NCBI GenBank assembly: GCA_963693315.1
Contig: OY856188.1
Coordinates: 147,745,096-147,809,095, forward strand
DNA from: Diogma glabrata
Lineage: Eukaryota > Arthropoda > Insecta > Diptera > Cylindrotomidae
Reading direction: 5' to 3'
Length of the DNA stretch: 64,000 nucleotides
This document shows, one piece after another, positions 55,106 to 64,000 of the stretch. The number at the start of each line of letters is the position of its first letter. The stretch's first letter is position 1. The translations under genes and the position numbers were made by a program. The notes below the pieces were generated by a model. The model saw only the letters and a list, made by a program, of their open reading frames with translations. It made no database searches and had not been told where the DNA came from.

Positions 55106-56212
55106 TCAATCATCACTTGTCTCCTTTACTATATTAGCACATACGGTGTGAGCTTTTAATGCAAAAATATTAAAAAAACGTGTACCGCAAAATTTACATA
55201 TAAGACCTTTTAGGAATATGATACACGACCTGAATGGATTGGAGTGATTTTTTTTTTTATTCGAGTCGAGTGGTGACTTTCCAGAGTTATGGTATTTGAA
55301 ATCATATTTAAGCTCGGGTTTTCCATTACAGATTTTGAGTTAATATTTCCTTTTTTTGAGGATATGGTATTTGGAGTATTAGTATTTTGTATATTAGTTT
55401 GAGGTGATAATATATTTTTTCTATTTTTTGTAGATTGTGTACTGTATCACTTACTTTTGGAGCAATAGAAGTAAAAGCAACGCTATTATTCTGTTTGTTG
55501 GTTTTACAAAATGACATATTAGATTTTCCATCAATTGGCAATTGGGATACTAAAGTAGGTTTACACTTTAAAGAACAATTTGAAACAATATTTTTTCCAG
55601 ATAATCGTTGCTTTGTTCTAACAGTATCAAAATTAGATCTTATATTAGTTAATCTAAAATTTTCTTTAGTTATTTCTTTTCCATATTTCGAATTGTATTC
55701 GGGTTCCAATGCGTTTTCAATTTTGTTATCCTTACTAGTGTCACATAATTGATTGAATTTATTTTCATTCTCTTTATTCTCCTTGATTGAAATTATAGAT
55801 TCTGCTTTTATTGACAATACTCCACAAATCATATAGAGGAATTTCTTCACTTTTTGGTTCAACACTTTAAACAGGGGTAAACAAACTTTGTCTTTGTTTT
55901 ATTTTTGCCGGTGTTAGTGTTTTAATAAAGGAGAGAGTTAGTTTTATTTGTCTTATCCTGATTTGAGACTTTAATTGTTTTGAGAAAAATGATCAAAATG
56001 GAAGTCTTTCGTAGAATTACATAAAACTTCATTAAAAATGTTATTTTTCCAAGTGTTTTAGGTCTTGAATCTCTAGAAGTTCTACTGTTGTTGTAGCCAA
56101 TTGGCATTGGTTTATTTATCGATTTTTCGTCCGATTTTATTGAGTTAAGATTCACACTATTAGGGGCCTGTGAAAGCCGTTTGTGGTATTGAGGATATTG
56201 TTGAGCATTCAT
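55106..56212 (-). pseudogene. Possible C2HC zinc-finger host gene, frame-broken
   Basis: A chain of protein-like segments lies on the minus strand in changing frames: MNAQQYPQYHKRLSQAPNSV from 56212, EEIPLYDLWSIVNKSRI near 55830, a long polar frame to about 55450, another to about 55215, and finally CKFCGTRFFNIFALKAHTVC (55198-55139) followed by a stop at 55106. The last is a good C-X2-C-X12-H-X4-C finger, the ZC2HC1/C2HC type. A GTAAGT donor at 55455 and a possible acceptor near 55231 exist, but the phases do not join cleanly. It may be a spliced gene, a pseudogene, or a gene hit by homopolymer errors. Confidence 0.4.
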
Positions 56213-57737
56213 AATTAACTTTAGTCTGAAAATGATACATTTTTTTAGAACAAATATTAGAGTATTGCTCTTAATGGTAATTAAACTATAGAATTATTAA
56301 ATAATTTATGTTTGTTACGAATTTACGAAGCTAATTTTTAAGTATTTTTGTTTAGCAATACATCATGTTGATAAACAAAAATCTTAAAACAATATTGAAC
56401 GTCCGATAGTATAGCATATATAACCACTAGAATCTATATTGGAATAGTGTTGATACCTACTTTTAAAAATCAAATCAAATTTTAGTCACTTATAATAAAA
56501 ACAATATAAAATCAATTAACTTTTATAAATTTATTTTTCGTTTTAATAGTATTATTTTATGCTGGTTTGAATTGAAGCATTCTGCGACAAAAAATCGAAT
56601 TTGAAACGCCAAACACTTCCCTAAACACCAAACTGTACTATTTATATACATGGGTAGTACGTAATATCCCAGTTGAAAGTCTAACACCGATAACATGGGC
56701 TAAAATGCTGTTACCGATGTGCGGAACAAAGAAAAACAATAAAGCTGTTATTCTCTATTAATATTTTTTTCCTGTCATTTTTATTTTTTGAAATAGAAGA
56801 TATAAAAATATTTTAATATGAAAATTTTTTATTTATTCCATGACTTATTTTGAAAAAGTTGTTATATTAGGCGCGTTCCATTGAAAATCAAACTTACTCA
56901 AATTTGCTTTGATCTGCTTCTGCTCTACCTCGAACAAGTTGTTAGTTGTAAAGCAGTTTATTATTCGATTTTATTTAAATCAGTTATAAACTTGTTTTGG
57001 TATTTTTAATAATAAAATGGACCAGTCAGTTCTAAATATCAGCCCAAAATAAAAAATTTTGATAATAAAAAAATTGTGTGGTTTCTTTTGAAAAATTTTC
57101 AAATTTTTGGCGTTCCATTGGTGATCTACTCAAAAGCATCTTTGAGCAACTATTTTGTTCTAAAGGAATGCATGTCCCAGCGAATAAAATGACATCGATT
57201 CGTCCACGAATCGTTGAAGAAACTTCTTTACTGAGTAGTAGAATCGTGATGGAAAAGGTATGGAAATTTGTTTGTAAAAAAATAAAATGTCCGCTAGATT
57301 CGTGAACGAATGCTCTACTATGATTCATCATGTAATACTACCACTTGAATCGCTATGTAATATTCCTTAACGATTCTGTAGTGAAATTTTAAAAACTTTC
57401 TTCAACGATTCTTTATAGAAATTTTGTTAGTTTTCACCTACGATTCTATCAATAGTCAATTTGAATAAAACATTGCAATATAATTAAAACATATTTTGTT
57501 TTAGTTGAATTTAATTTATTTAAAATTTATTTATTTATACTTAATACAAAATTTACATTAATTTTTACCATTTTTTTTTCTCCCGATGCATCTGAAAACG
57601 TAAAAGAAATTTGTTTATTGAAATAAAGATAAAAATTATTTTAATTTAATATTACCGAACAGAAATATCAGTCGCCATCATTATTTTCTTTATATAAAAA
57701 TTTGAACAAATATTATTAGTAAACATAAGCGTTTCCT
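56213..57737. other. Intergenic stretch with no clear gene
   Basis: AT-rich sequence. Scattered repeats of an ACGATTCT/AGAATCG motif occur at 57200-57450, with related sequence again at 61640-61690. I find no coding evidence. Confidence 0.4.
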
Positions 57738-60700
57738 TTTTTTTTTTTTTTTTTTTATTAATTAGTTGGACATGTTTAGCACACTAAATATGAAATATAC
57801 ATTATTTAGACTCTTTGAATATCCGAAGATACCATGTCAACTATAAGGGAAGGAGATGAGGAAAATGGAAGGAATGGGGATATAGGGATAACTATACTAA
57901 CTGTTTTAAATAATGATGGACATTTTCTTTAAATGCCTGAGGAGAAAATTCATCGGGAAATACAGAGGAAGGCAATGAGTTCCATAATTTGGCCACTCTA
58001 TTAAAATAGTCGTTTTGGAAGGACACAGTTCTACAACGAGGTATTTGTACAACAAATGGATGGGATAACTCGGCAGCTCTTGTTTGTCGATTATACTGCG
58101 CACACGATGGAAGGATATTTTGAATTTCCTTAGAAGAGAATTCGCTAAAGTTATATTTATAGTAGATTGACAATTCAGCCACATTTCTTCTGTGCTGGAG
58201 TGAATCAAGCTGGTCCGTTAGTTCGGTATTACCAATCAACCGTATTGCTTTTCTCTGTACAGAGTCTAGACAATTTATTGTTGACTGACAAGCACCTCCC
58301 CAAACATGACAGCAGTACTCCATACATGGACGAATAAAGGACTTGAAGATTAGCAAAATTTGCTCGGGATTGAAATACTTTTTACATCGACTCAAGAATC
58401 CTAATTTTTGCATTGCAGATTTAGCGAGGTTGAACACATGTTTATTCCATTTCAGGTTATTTTGAATATCCACTCCAAGAAGTCTAACTGATGCAACCTC
58501 ACGCAATTCCTTATGGTTTATTTTAATAGGAAAATTTTTATGTCGCTCTATTTGTGAAAGACGGCATAATTTGGTTTTGGTTGGATTAAATGAAACAAGA
58601 TTACGATCACCCCATTCCATTATACGCTCCAGATCTTTGTTGATAGAATCAATTAGCAACTCTCTATCAGTGGTAACTGCAGTATGAGATCGAAATTTAG
58701 GAGATGCATGTGATGCATGCAATGTGCTGTCATCAGCAAAACTATGGATTGGGTGCACTGTAACAATAAATAAGTCATTAATGTATAGAAGCAACAAGGT
58801 TGGTGAGAGTGCCGAACCTTGGGGAACCCCAGCATTGGTTGTGAAAATATTGGATGTGATACCATCTAAATTAACATGAAATTGGCGACCTGTAAGAAAA
58901 CTATGAATCCATGAGACAGTAAGATGGTCTATGCCATAAGATTTTAATTTAGCTATAAGATTTTTATGCCACACTTTATCAAATGCTTTAGAGATGTCAA
59001 GTGAAATACTGAATGTTTCACCGTGGTTTTCCAGCGATTTGTTCCAGAGATGGGATACGTAGGCTAACAGATCACCTGTTGCATGACTTCTACGAAAACC
59101 ATACTGCTTATCATCAATAATTCGCGACATTTCCAAATAATCTATTAGGTTGTAGTTAACATATTTTTCAAATATTTTAGCCAAAACCGACAGAATTGCA
59201 ATTGGTCTATAATTGTTAGGATCTATCTTACTGCCTTTCTTTGGTATGGGTTGAACGCTGGCCAGCTTCCAAGAGTCGGGAAATATTCCGGTTTTATAAG
59301 ATAAGTAGAAAATTTTTGTCAAAATTGGAGCTAGTTGCCTAGCAAAGTTTTTAAGAATGAGGGGTGGAATACCGTCAGGGCCAGCAGATTTGTTGATATT
59401 GATAGAAAGAAGCATTTTCCGTACAATATTGCAACGAAAAATAATTGGTTTCATTTTCGTTACAACTGGGGGAATGAGTGTAGGAGAATGGGGGGGTTTA
59501 ACTATGTTTGAGTTTTCTGCGAAAATACGACCCAAAAGATCCGCTTTCTCTTTCGAGTCGCTCACGGGAGTGTCATTCAGAACTAAGGTTGGAATAGAGG
59601 ATCGAGTAAAATTGCTCTGGACTGATTTAACTGCCTGAAAGAAACTACGTGAGCCAGATGGATGCTCGGCGAATTTCTTTGCTTTCTTCTGGATAAACGC
59701 GTCTTTGTCCAAGTCTATTTGGAATTTACTAATATTTCTGGCTTTCTTATAGGCGCTATGGGTTTCAGGTGTTTTATTGGCGTTATACGTCTTGAATGCT
59801 TTGCGTTTATTACTTACTGCCTCATCAACATCCCGTGTGAACCAAGGCTCAGTTTTAGGAGTGATTAATCGATTTGGAATAAACCGTCGCATTCCTTCTT
59901 TTATGATTTCAGAAATTCTTATTACCGATGTGCTAGGATCTTGATCAACACAACAAATAGTTTTCCAAGGTGTTTCATCATAAAAGTTTCTCAGTCCTTC
60001 CCAGTCAGCGCGTTTATAGTTCCAAACCCGACGAGGATTGGCTTTAATTTGTGTCGGTGATGTAAATTGCACTATTGCTGATATTAGTAAATGGTCCGAT
60101 GATCCCAGGGGTTGGTCAACTTTTGTCTTCGTAGTATCTGGTTTGTTTGTCAAAAACAGATCCAGCAACTTATTGTTATGATGTGAATTGTCTGCGATTC
60201 TAGTGGGACACTCCATCATTTGCGTCAAACCGTGATAATCTGCGAGTATCAGTTCGGCTTGCCTTCCTACGTCGTCAGTGCGCGATGAATACTTAAGCCA
60301 TTCTTTATTATGAATATTGAAGTCTCCAAGAATGACCAGTCTTGCTTTGGGGTAGTCCGTGGTAATCTTGTCTAGATTAGCCGATATTTTATCGAAAAAG
60401 GGACATCCTGAGGGAGAATTTGGGGATCTGTATAATCCTATTACAAACATAGTTTTATCAACACCTGAGATCTTCAGTGCTATAGAATTATGGTGCTTAG
60501 AGTTCAACTCGTAGGCCTTAATTCTCATACATGAAAGTGAATCTCGAACAAATACACAGACACCATGCTTGTTATAAAAGGAATGTTCCAATTCGTAACT
60601 AGGTATCCGGTATTTATCGAGATCCAATTTCGATGCTTTGCCACTAACAATTGTTTCGGTAAGAAACAATATGTCAGGTTTATTTTTTTCGATGTAGTGA

Positions 60701-60867
60701 TGAACCTCGTTTAGATTCGAATTGAGACCTCTTATGTTGGTGAAGTCAATGCTAAGCTGTTGGTTAACTCTGCTGCATTTTTGTTGAGACAAAGACTTAC
60801 CCTTTGACATTGCAAGTATAGATATTGAAATTCGGCCAGGCCTAAATTTCAACACTACACAATACAA
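57738..60867 (-). mobile_element. Jockey/CR1-like non-LTR retrotransposon, nearly intact copy
   Basis: This comprises the long ORF2-type frame, a short 3' UTR (57891-57760, shared with 37050-37160) and a 20-nt poly(A) tail seen as T20 at 57738-57757. No separate ORF1 is visible upstream (60868-61780). Either the family lacks one here or the copy is 5'-truncated. It is the youngest of three copies in the window; the oldest is the one split by the gypsy elements. Confidence 0.88.
57892..60867 (-). CDS. Endonuclease-reverse transcriptase ORF of the non-LTR element
   Basis: The frame has 991 codons without interruption; the better start is probably Met20 (60810, MSKGKSLSQQ), since residues 1-19 look untypical. 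Residues about 39-268 are an EEP endonuclease (TNIRGLNSN, LFLTET, YRSPNS, LGDFN at 180-184, SSDH at 256-259). Residues about 490-745 are RT, with KSAGPDGIP, NNYRPIAILS, LDISKAFD, AGVPQGSALSP and the catalytic FADD at 710-713. The C-terminal part includes EYCCHVWGG and the usual LWNSLP ending. The protein nicks DNA and reverse-transcribes its RNA in place. All key residues seem present, so it may be active. Exact clade (CR1, jockey or a relative) was not determined. Confidence 0.9.
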   Translation of the reverse strand: MYCVVLKFRPGRISISILAMSKGKSLSQQKCSRVNQQLSIDFTNIRGLNSNLNEVHHYIEKNKPDILFLTETIVSGKASKLDLDKYRIPSYELEHSFYNKHGVCVFVRDSLSCMRIKAYELNSKHHNSIALKISGVDKTMFVIGLYRSPNSPSGCPFFDKISANLDKITTDYPKARLVILGDFNIHNKEWLKYSSRTDDVGRQAELILADYHGLTQMMECPTRIADNSHHNNKLLDLFLTNKPDTTKTKVDQPLGSSDHLLISAIVQFTSPTQIKANPRRVWNYKRADWEGLRNFYDETPWKTICCVDQDPSTSVIRISEIIKEGMRRFIPNRLITPKTEPWFTRDVDEAVSNKRKAFKTYNANKTPETHSAYKKARNISKFQIDLDKDAFIQKKAKKFAEHPSGSRSFFQAVKSVQSNFTRSSIPTLVLNDTPVSDSKEKADLLGRIFAENSNIVKPPHSPTLIPPVVTKMKPIIFRCNIVRKMLLSININKSAGPDGIPPLILKNFARQLAPILTKIFYLSYKTGIFPDSWKLASVQPIPKKGSKIDPNNYRPIAILSVLAKIFEKYVNYNLIDYLEMSRIIDDKQYGFRRSHATGDLLAYVSHLWNKSLENHGETFSISLDISKAFDKVWHKNLIAKLKSYGIDHLTVSWIHSFLTGRQFHVNLDGITSNIFTTNAGVPQGSALSPTLLLLYINDLFIVTVHPIHSFADDSTLHASHASPKFRSHTAVTTDRELLIDSINKDLERIMEWGDRNLVSFNPTKTKLCRLSQIERHKNFPIKINHKELREVASVRLLGVDIQNNLKWNKHVFNLAKSAMQKLGFLSRCKKYFNPEQILLIFKSFIRPCMEYCCHVWGGACQSTINCLDSVQRKAIRLIGNTELTDQLDSLQHRRNVAELSIYYKYNFSEFSSKEIQNILPSCAQYNRQTRAAELSHPFVVQIPRCRTVSFQNDYFNRVAKLWNSLPSSVFPDEFSPQAFKENVHHYLKQLV

Positions 60868-61780
60868 AAGAAACTGGGTATCTCTGTCACAAAAACACGA
60901 TAGCAGGTTTCATGCAACAGTAGCTCGATAACAGAAAAGCAAAAAATAAAAATGGGGACACAAAAGACACTTACAAAATTGAAGAGTACAAATAAAGGGT
61001 TAAATTTGAAAATCTCACTAACAACTAAAACCAAATTTGACCTTCCCTGTTACCAAGCAATATTAAATAAATTTATGCTTTAAAATAATAAATAAATTTA
61101 TTACGTCAAAACAATAAAAGGTAAAATTTTACCTGCCAATCTGGTAACGGCAAATATAAAATACCAAATAATTATCTAAAAAAAAGAACAATCTCACCAA
61201 TTATATAATTGTACGCCTCCGTTCTTTAACAATTTCAGTTTCATAAACACTAACTAACACAAACACAAACACTATACAATACACTTATTTTCGATTATTT
61301 GTTTTTTTGTCCTTTAAATAAACACTAACACAATCACAATGACATACACTTTTTTTTCTATTTACGATTATTATTTTTTTTTATTTTTATTTTTTCCTAT
61401 AAACTTTTTTACCTTCTTCGTCTGTTTCTGGTTGATGAATGAGTCCTTATAAATTTTTCTCTTCACTTAATTTTTTGAAGTTCACTTTCATGTTATATTT
61501 TGTATACATATTTTAATTTAAACATTGCTTAAAATTAAAAATCATTTTCTCACGGTAAACATTGTTGATATGTTTTGCTTTAGTTCACTTAATTAAAACT
61601 TGTAAAAAGGTGGCAAATTAACCAATCAAAAGATATTAAATGTTAAAGAAAGAATCGAGATAGAATCGTAGTGCAGTCTTCTTATGGAAAAGCTGTAGAA
61701 ACTTTCTCCTGTAGAAACGAAATTCGTTGGGGTATTATAAAAAAAGTGTTCTACTATAAAAAAAAGTCTTTAGCAAAACT
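60868..61780. other. Region upstream of the non-LTR element, no gene
   Basis: AT-rich, partly CA/AAC-rich sequence (61240-61340). Some of it may be 5' UTR of the minus-strand non-LTR element. There is no protein-coding signal. Confidence 0.4.
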
Positions 61781-61866
61781 TTTTTATGGAAGAAGACGAC
61801 TTCTACACTGACAAAATATATTTAAAATTACCATGCAGTGTAGTTTTTCAAAACATATATGAGCCG

Positions 61867-62035
61867 CCAGGGCCGGTGCAAGACATTTTTGCGCTCTGTT
61901 CAAACATGAGAAATGCGCCCCAGAAATTAAGAGTTATCTCAAAATTGTTGTGGCTTATCTTATCGTATTTTAAAATTTGTTGCATACCATTTATAATATT
62001 TGATTTTAAATTTGTTCTTCCTCAATTGAATTAAA
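61867..62035 (+). mobile_element. Possible single end of a hAT-like element
   Basis: CAGGGCCGGTGCAAGACATT at 61867 resembles hAT terminal repeats beginning CAGGG. I found no matching inverted end in the window, so this is a fragment or a chance match. The 82-codon ORF across it is not supported. Confidence 0.3.
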
Positions 62036-62054
62036 ATACTTTGTTTATTGTTAA

Positions 62055-62170
62055 ATATCTACATATTTTAGACTAGGCCCATCTTCAGGATCATAAAACT
62101 ATCAAAAATATTAAAATTATTACTGTTAGATTTATTATCCTGAAGATGGCCCTAGCCCGTAATTTGTATA
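62055..62170. repeat. Small inverted repeat
   Basis: CTAGGCCCATCTTCAGGAT on the left is mirrored by ATCCTGAAGATGGCCCTAG on the right, about 45 bp apart. It is probably a tiny MITE or palindrome. Non-coding. Confidence 0.6.
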
Positions 62171-62304
62171 TCTGTGCGTTCTTCATCCATGACATTTGAC
62201 ATATTTCGTTTTGTATTTTAAAATAAAATGATAGCTTTTATTCGAAATTCTACTTTAAGATATTCAAATTAAACAAAATTTATAAAAACTAAAGTTTAAA
62301 TTAA

Positions 62305-63585
62305 TATTCAGGATTTTGTGAGCAATTAAACTCAAGTAAATATGGAATTAATTTGAATTTTTCCAATTCAAAGGCATGGTTGGAAATATCTCAGAAAAAA
62401 ACTCAGTTTTTCTCTTTCACGTGTTTCGGTTGGGATTCGAACTCGTAACCTCATCAGTGCCAAACTGACGAGTTCAATTCCTTTGGCAGACACGTTTAAC
62501 CACTACGCCACCAAGGCGATGATATTTCTAAGTTGAAATTTCATCATCAGTTATCTTACTTAAGTTAAATTTCTCAATCGTCAATTAGACATAATTTTTT
62601 ATGGAAATTTAATTCATTTTGAATGAAGATTTTTTGCATTGAATTTTCTTGACAGTACTATTGTGTGAATTCATAGAATGTGTAATATTTCTATTATAGT
62701 CAACATTCTAAGTCACGAATGTATAGTCATTATTGATTGTTTTCAATCAATTCGAAAATCAATGATCGACACTTGGTCAATTATTGTCATATATGCGCGC
62801 TTGCATATTTGCCAACATTTTGGGGAATTTTATTTATTCAGGATTTTGTGAGAAATAAACTCAAGTAACTATGGAATTAATTTGAATTTTTCCAATTCAA
62901 AGGTATGGTTGGAAATATCTCAGGAAAAACTCAGTTTTTCTCTTCTACGTGTTTCGGTTGGGATTCGAACTCGTAACCTTTCAAATTAAGTGCCAAACTT
63001 ACACATTCTATGAATTCACACAATAGTACTGTCAAGAAAATTCAATACAAAAAATCTGCATTCAAAATGAATAAAATTTCCATAAAAAAACTATGTTTAA
63101 CTGACGATTGAGAAATTCAACTTAAGTAAGATAACTGATGATGAAGTTTCAACTTAGAAATATCATCGCCTTGGTGGCGTAGTGGTTAAACGTGTCTGCC
63201 AAAGGAATTGAACTCGTCAGTTTGGCACTGATGAAACACAACCGAAACACGTGAAAGAGAAAAACTGAGTTTTTTTCTCAGATATTTCCAACCATGCCTT
63301 TGAATTGGAAAAATTCAAATTAATTCCATATTTACTTGAGTTTAATTGCTCACAAAATCCTGAATAAATAAAATTCCCCAAAATATTGGCAAATATGCAA
63401 GCGCGCATATATGACAATAATTGACCAAGTGTCGATCATTGATTTTCGCATTGATTGGAAAACAATCAATAATGACTATACACTCGTGACTTAGAATGTT
63501 GACTATAATAGAAATATTACACATTCTATGAATTCACACAATATTACTGTCAAGAAAATTCATTGCAAAAAATCTTCGTTTAAAT
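62305..63585. repeat. Large inverted repeat carrying tRNA-derived SINE heads
   Basis: Sequence from about 62305-62860 recurs as its reverse complement at about 62990-63585. Landmarks are CAGGATTTTGTGAGCAATTA against TAATTGCTCACAAAATCCTG, and GCCTTGGTGGCGTAGTGGTT on the right arm against its complement on the left. A third, partial copy (62833-62990) lies in the centre. The arms contain a tRNA-like segment (62425-62520). The repeat could extrude or form a long hairpin RNA. Confidence 0.8.
62425..62522 (-). repeat. tRNA-derived SINE head
   Basis: Read on the minus strand, an A-box-like TGGCGTAGTGGTTAAACG is followed about 50 bases later by a B-box GAGTTCGAATCCCAACC, the internal RNA polymerase III promoter of tRNA-derived SINEs. 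It lacks a clear cloverleaf or acceptor stem and is repeated in the other arm, where the B box is lost (63170-63225). It is therefore not annotated as a tRNA gene. Confidence 0.65.
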
Positions 63586-64000
63586 TAATGTTTTACAAAA
63601 CAATTACATATTAGTATTTGTGCAGTAGTTTATTCATAAAAATGAAGTGTTGCATTAAAATATGTACAATCTTAAATAAACTGATATTTGATCATCGAAT
63701 TCCATATCAATGATTAGAATATTTTTACTAATACTATGCATAAAAAGGGTTTAGAATGGTGTTTTAACAAAAATATAAAGTATTTGCTTTACAAAAACTG
63801 TTATTTTCTAGTTTAATTTTATATATTATTACCCTACGTAAATGTCATTTTCTTAATCCATCGTTGTCAAACCAAATTTAAAACGCTATCACAGCCGAAT
63901 GTAAGGTGTTCTTAAAGTAATTCAATATGATTAAAATATGTGTTGTATGGACAATTAAAAATATTTATATATGGAAATATAAGGAAATATTTTATTCAAA
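63586..64000. other. AT-rich end of window, nothing recognised
   Basis: No ORF, repeat boundary or RNA feature that I can support. Confidence 0.5.

Noticed and set aside
62425..62522. tRNA gene on the minus strand
   Set aside because: A- and B-box-like sequences are present, but the acceptor stem and anticodon arm do not form and the unit is repeated within an inverted repeat. A SINE head fits better.

Overview
This 64 kb window is AT-rich eukaryotic DNA, almost certainly from an insect or another arthropod. It is built almost entirely of transposable elements of several ages. The grounds are two LTR retroelement families with insect-type organisation, jockey/CR1-like and RTE-like non-LTR elements, hAT- and PIF-like MITEs with correct target-site duplications (TSDs), a tRNA-derived SINE and simple satellites. 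I see no bacterial genes, no rRNA and no CRISPR array.

Left part (1-36.6 kb): nested insertions. DNA-transposon remnants and MITEs fill 1-3.4 kb. An old, diverged non-LTR element on the minus strand then appears as separated blocks at about 4.08-4.27, 15.01-15.09, 15.29-15.39 and 36.28-36.62 kb. It was split by two Ty3/gypsy-type elements. Element 1 (4272-15001, TSD AGAC) has both LTRs, an extra small ORF in a 3.2-kb leader, gag and pol. Element 2 (15393-36275, TSD GTAT) is a relative that has lost protease, RT and RNase H but keeps gag and integrase. A solo LTR of a third related family (16443-17691, TSD AGTT) sits in the 5' LTR of element 2. A 200-N gap (15094-15293) lies inside the old non-LTR copy.

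The most notable object is nested just before the gag ATG of element 2. It is a minus-strand LTR retroelement (20421-31577, TSD AACT) with two near-identical 2036-bp LTRs and a tRNA-Lys-like primer-binding site. Its 6.2-kb interior has no recognisable gag or pol. It encodes a bunyavirus/phlebovirus-type glycoprotein pair instead: a very short Gn-like membrane protein followed by a long intact Gc-like class II fusion protein. One LTR later received a 911-bp hAT MITE. It looks like a recently mobilised env-only retroelement that must depend on another element for replication.

Right part (36.6-64 kb): non-LTR elements and repeats. A broken copy (37.05-39.07 kb) and an almost intact copy (57.74-60.87 kb, 991-residue endonuclease-RT ORF) of one jockey/CR1-like family lie on the minus strand. 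Two decayed RTE-like elements stand head to head at 47.7-53.3 kb. Other contents are a dispersed 250-bp CGATAGAA-rich satellite, a 65-bp tandem repeat, a GA microsatellite, a 1.5-kb hAT-type element with a nested MITE, decayed RNase-H-type non-LTR ends, and a 1.3-kb inverted repeat with tRNA-like SINE heads. Only two weak host-gene candidates are visible: a frame-broken C2HC zinc-finger gene (55.1-56.2 kb) and a possible first exon of a type II membrane protein (45.75 kb). Several differences between repeat copies are single-base homopolymer indels, so some apparent frameshifts may be sequence errors.
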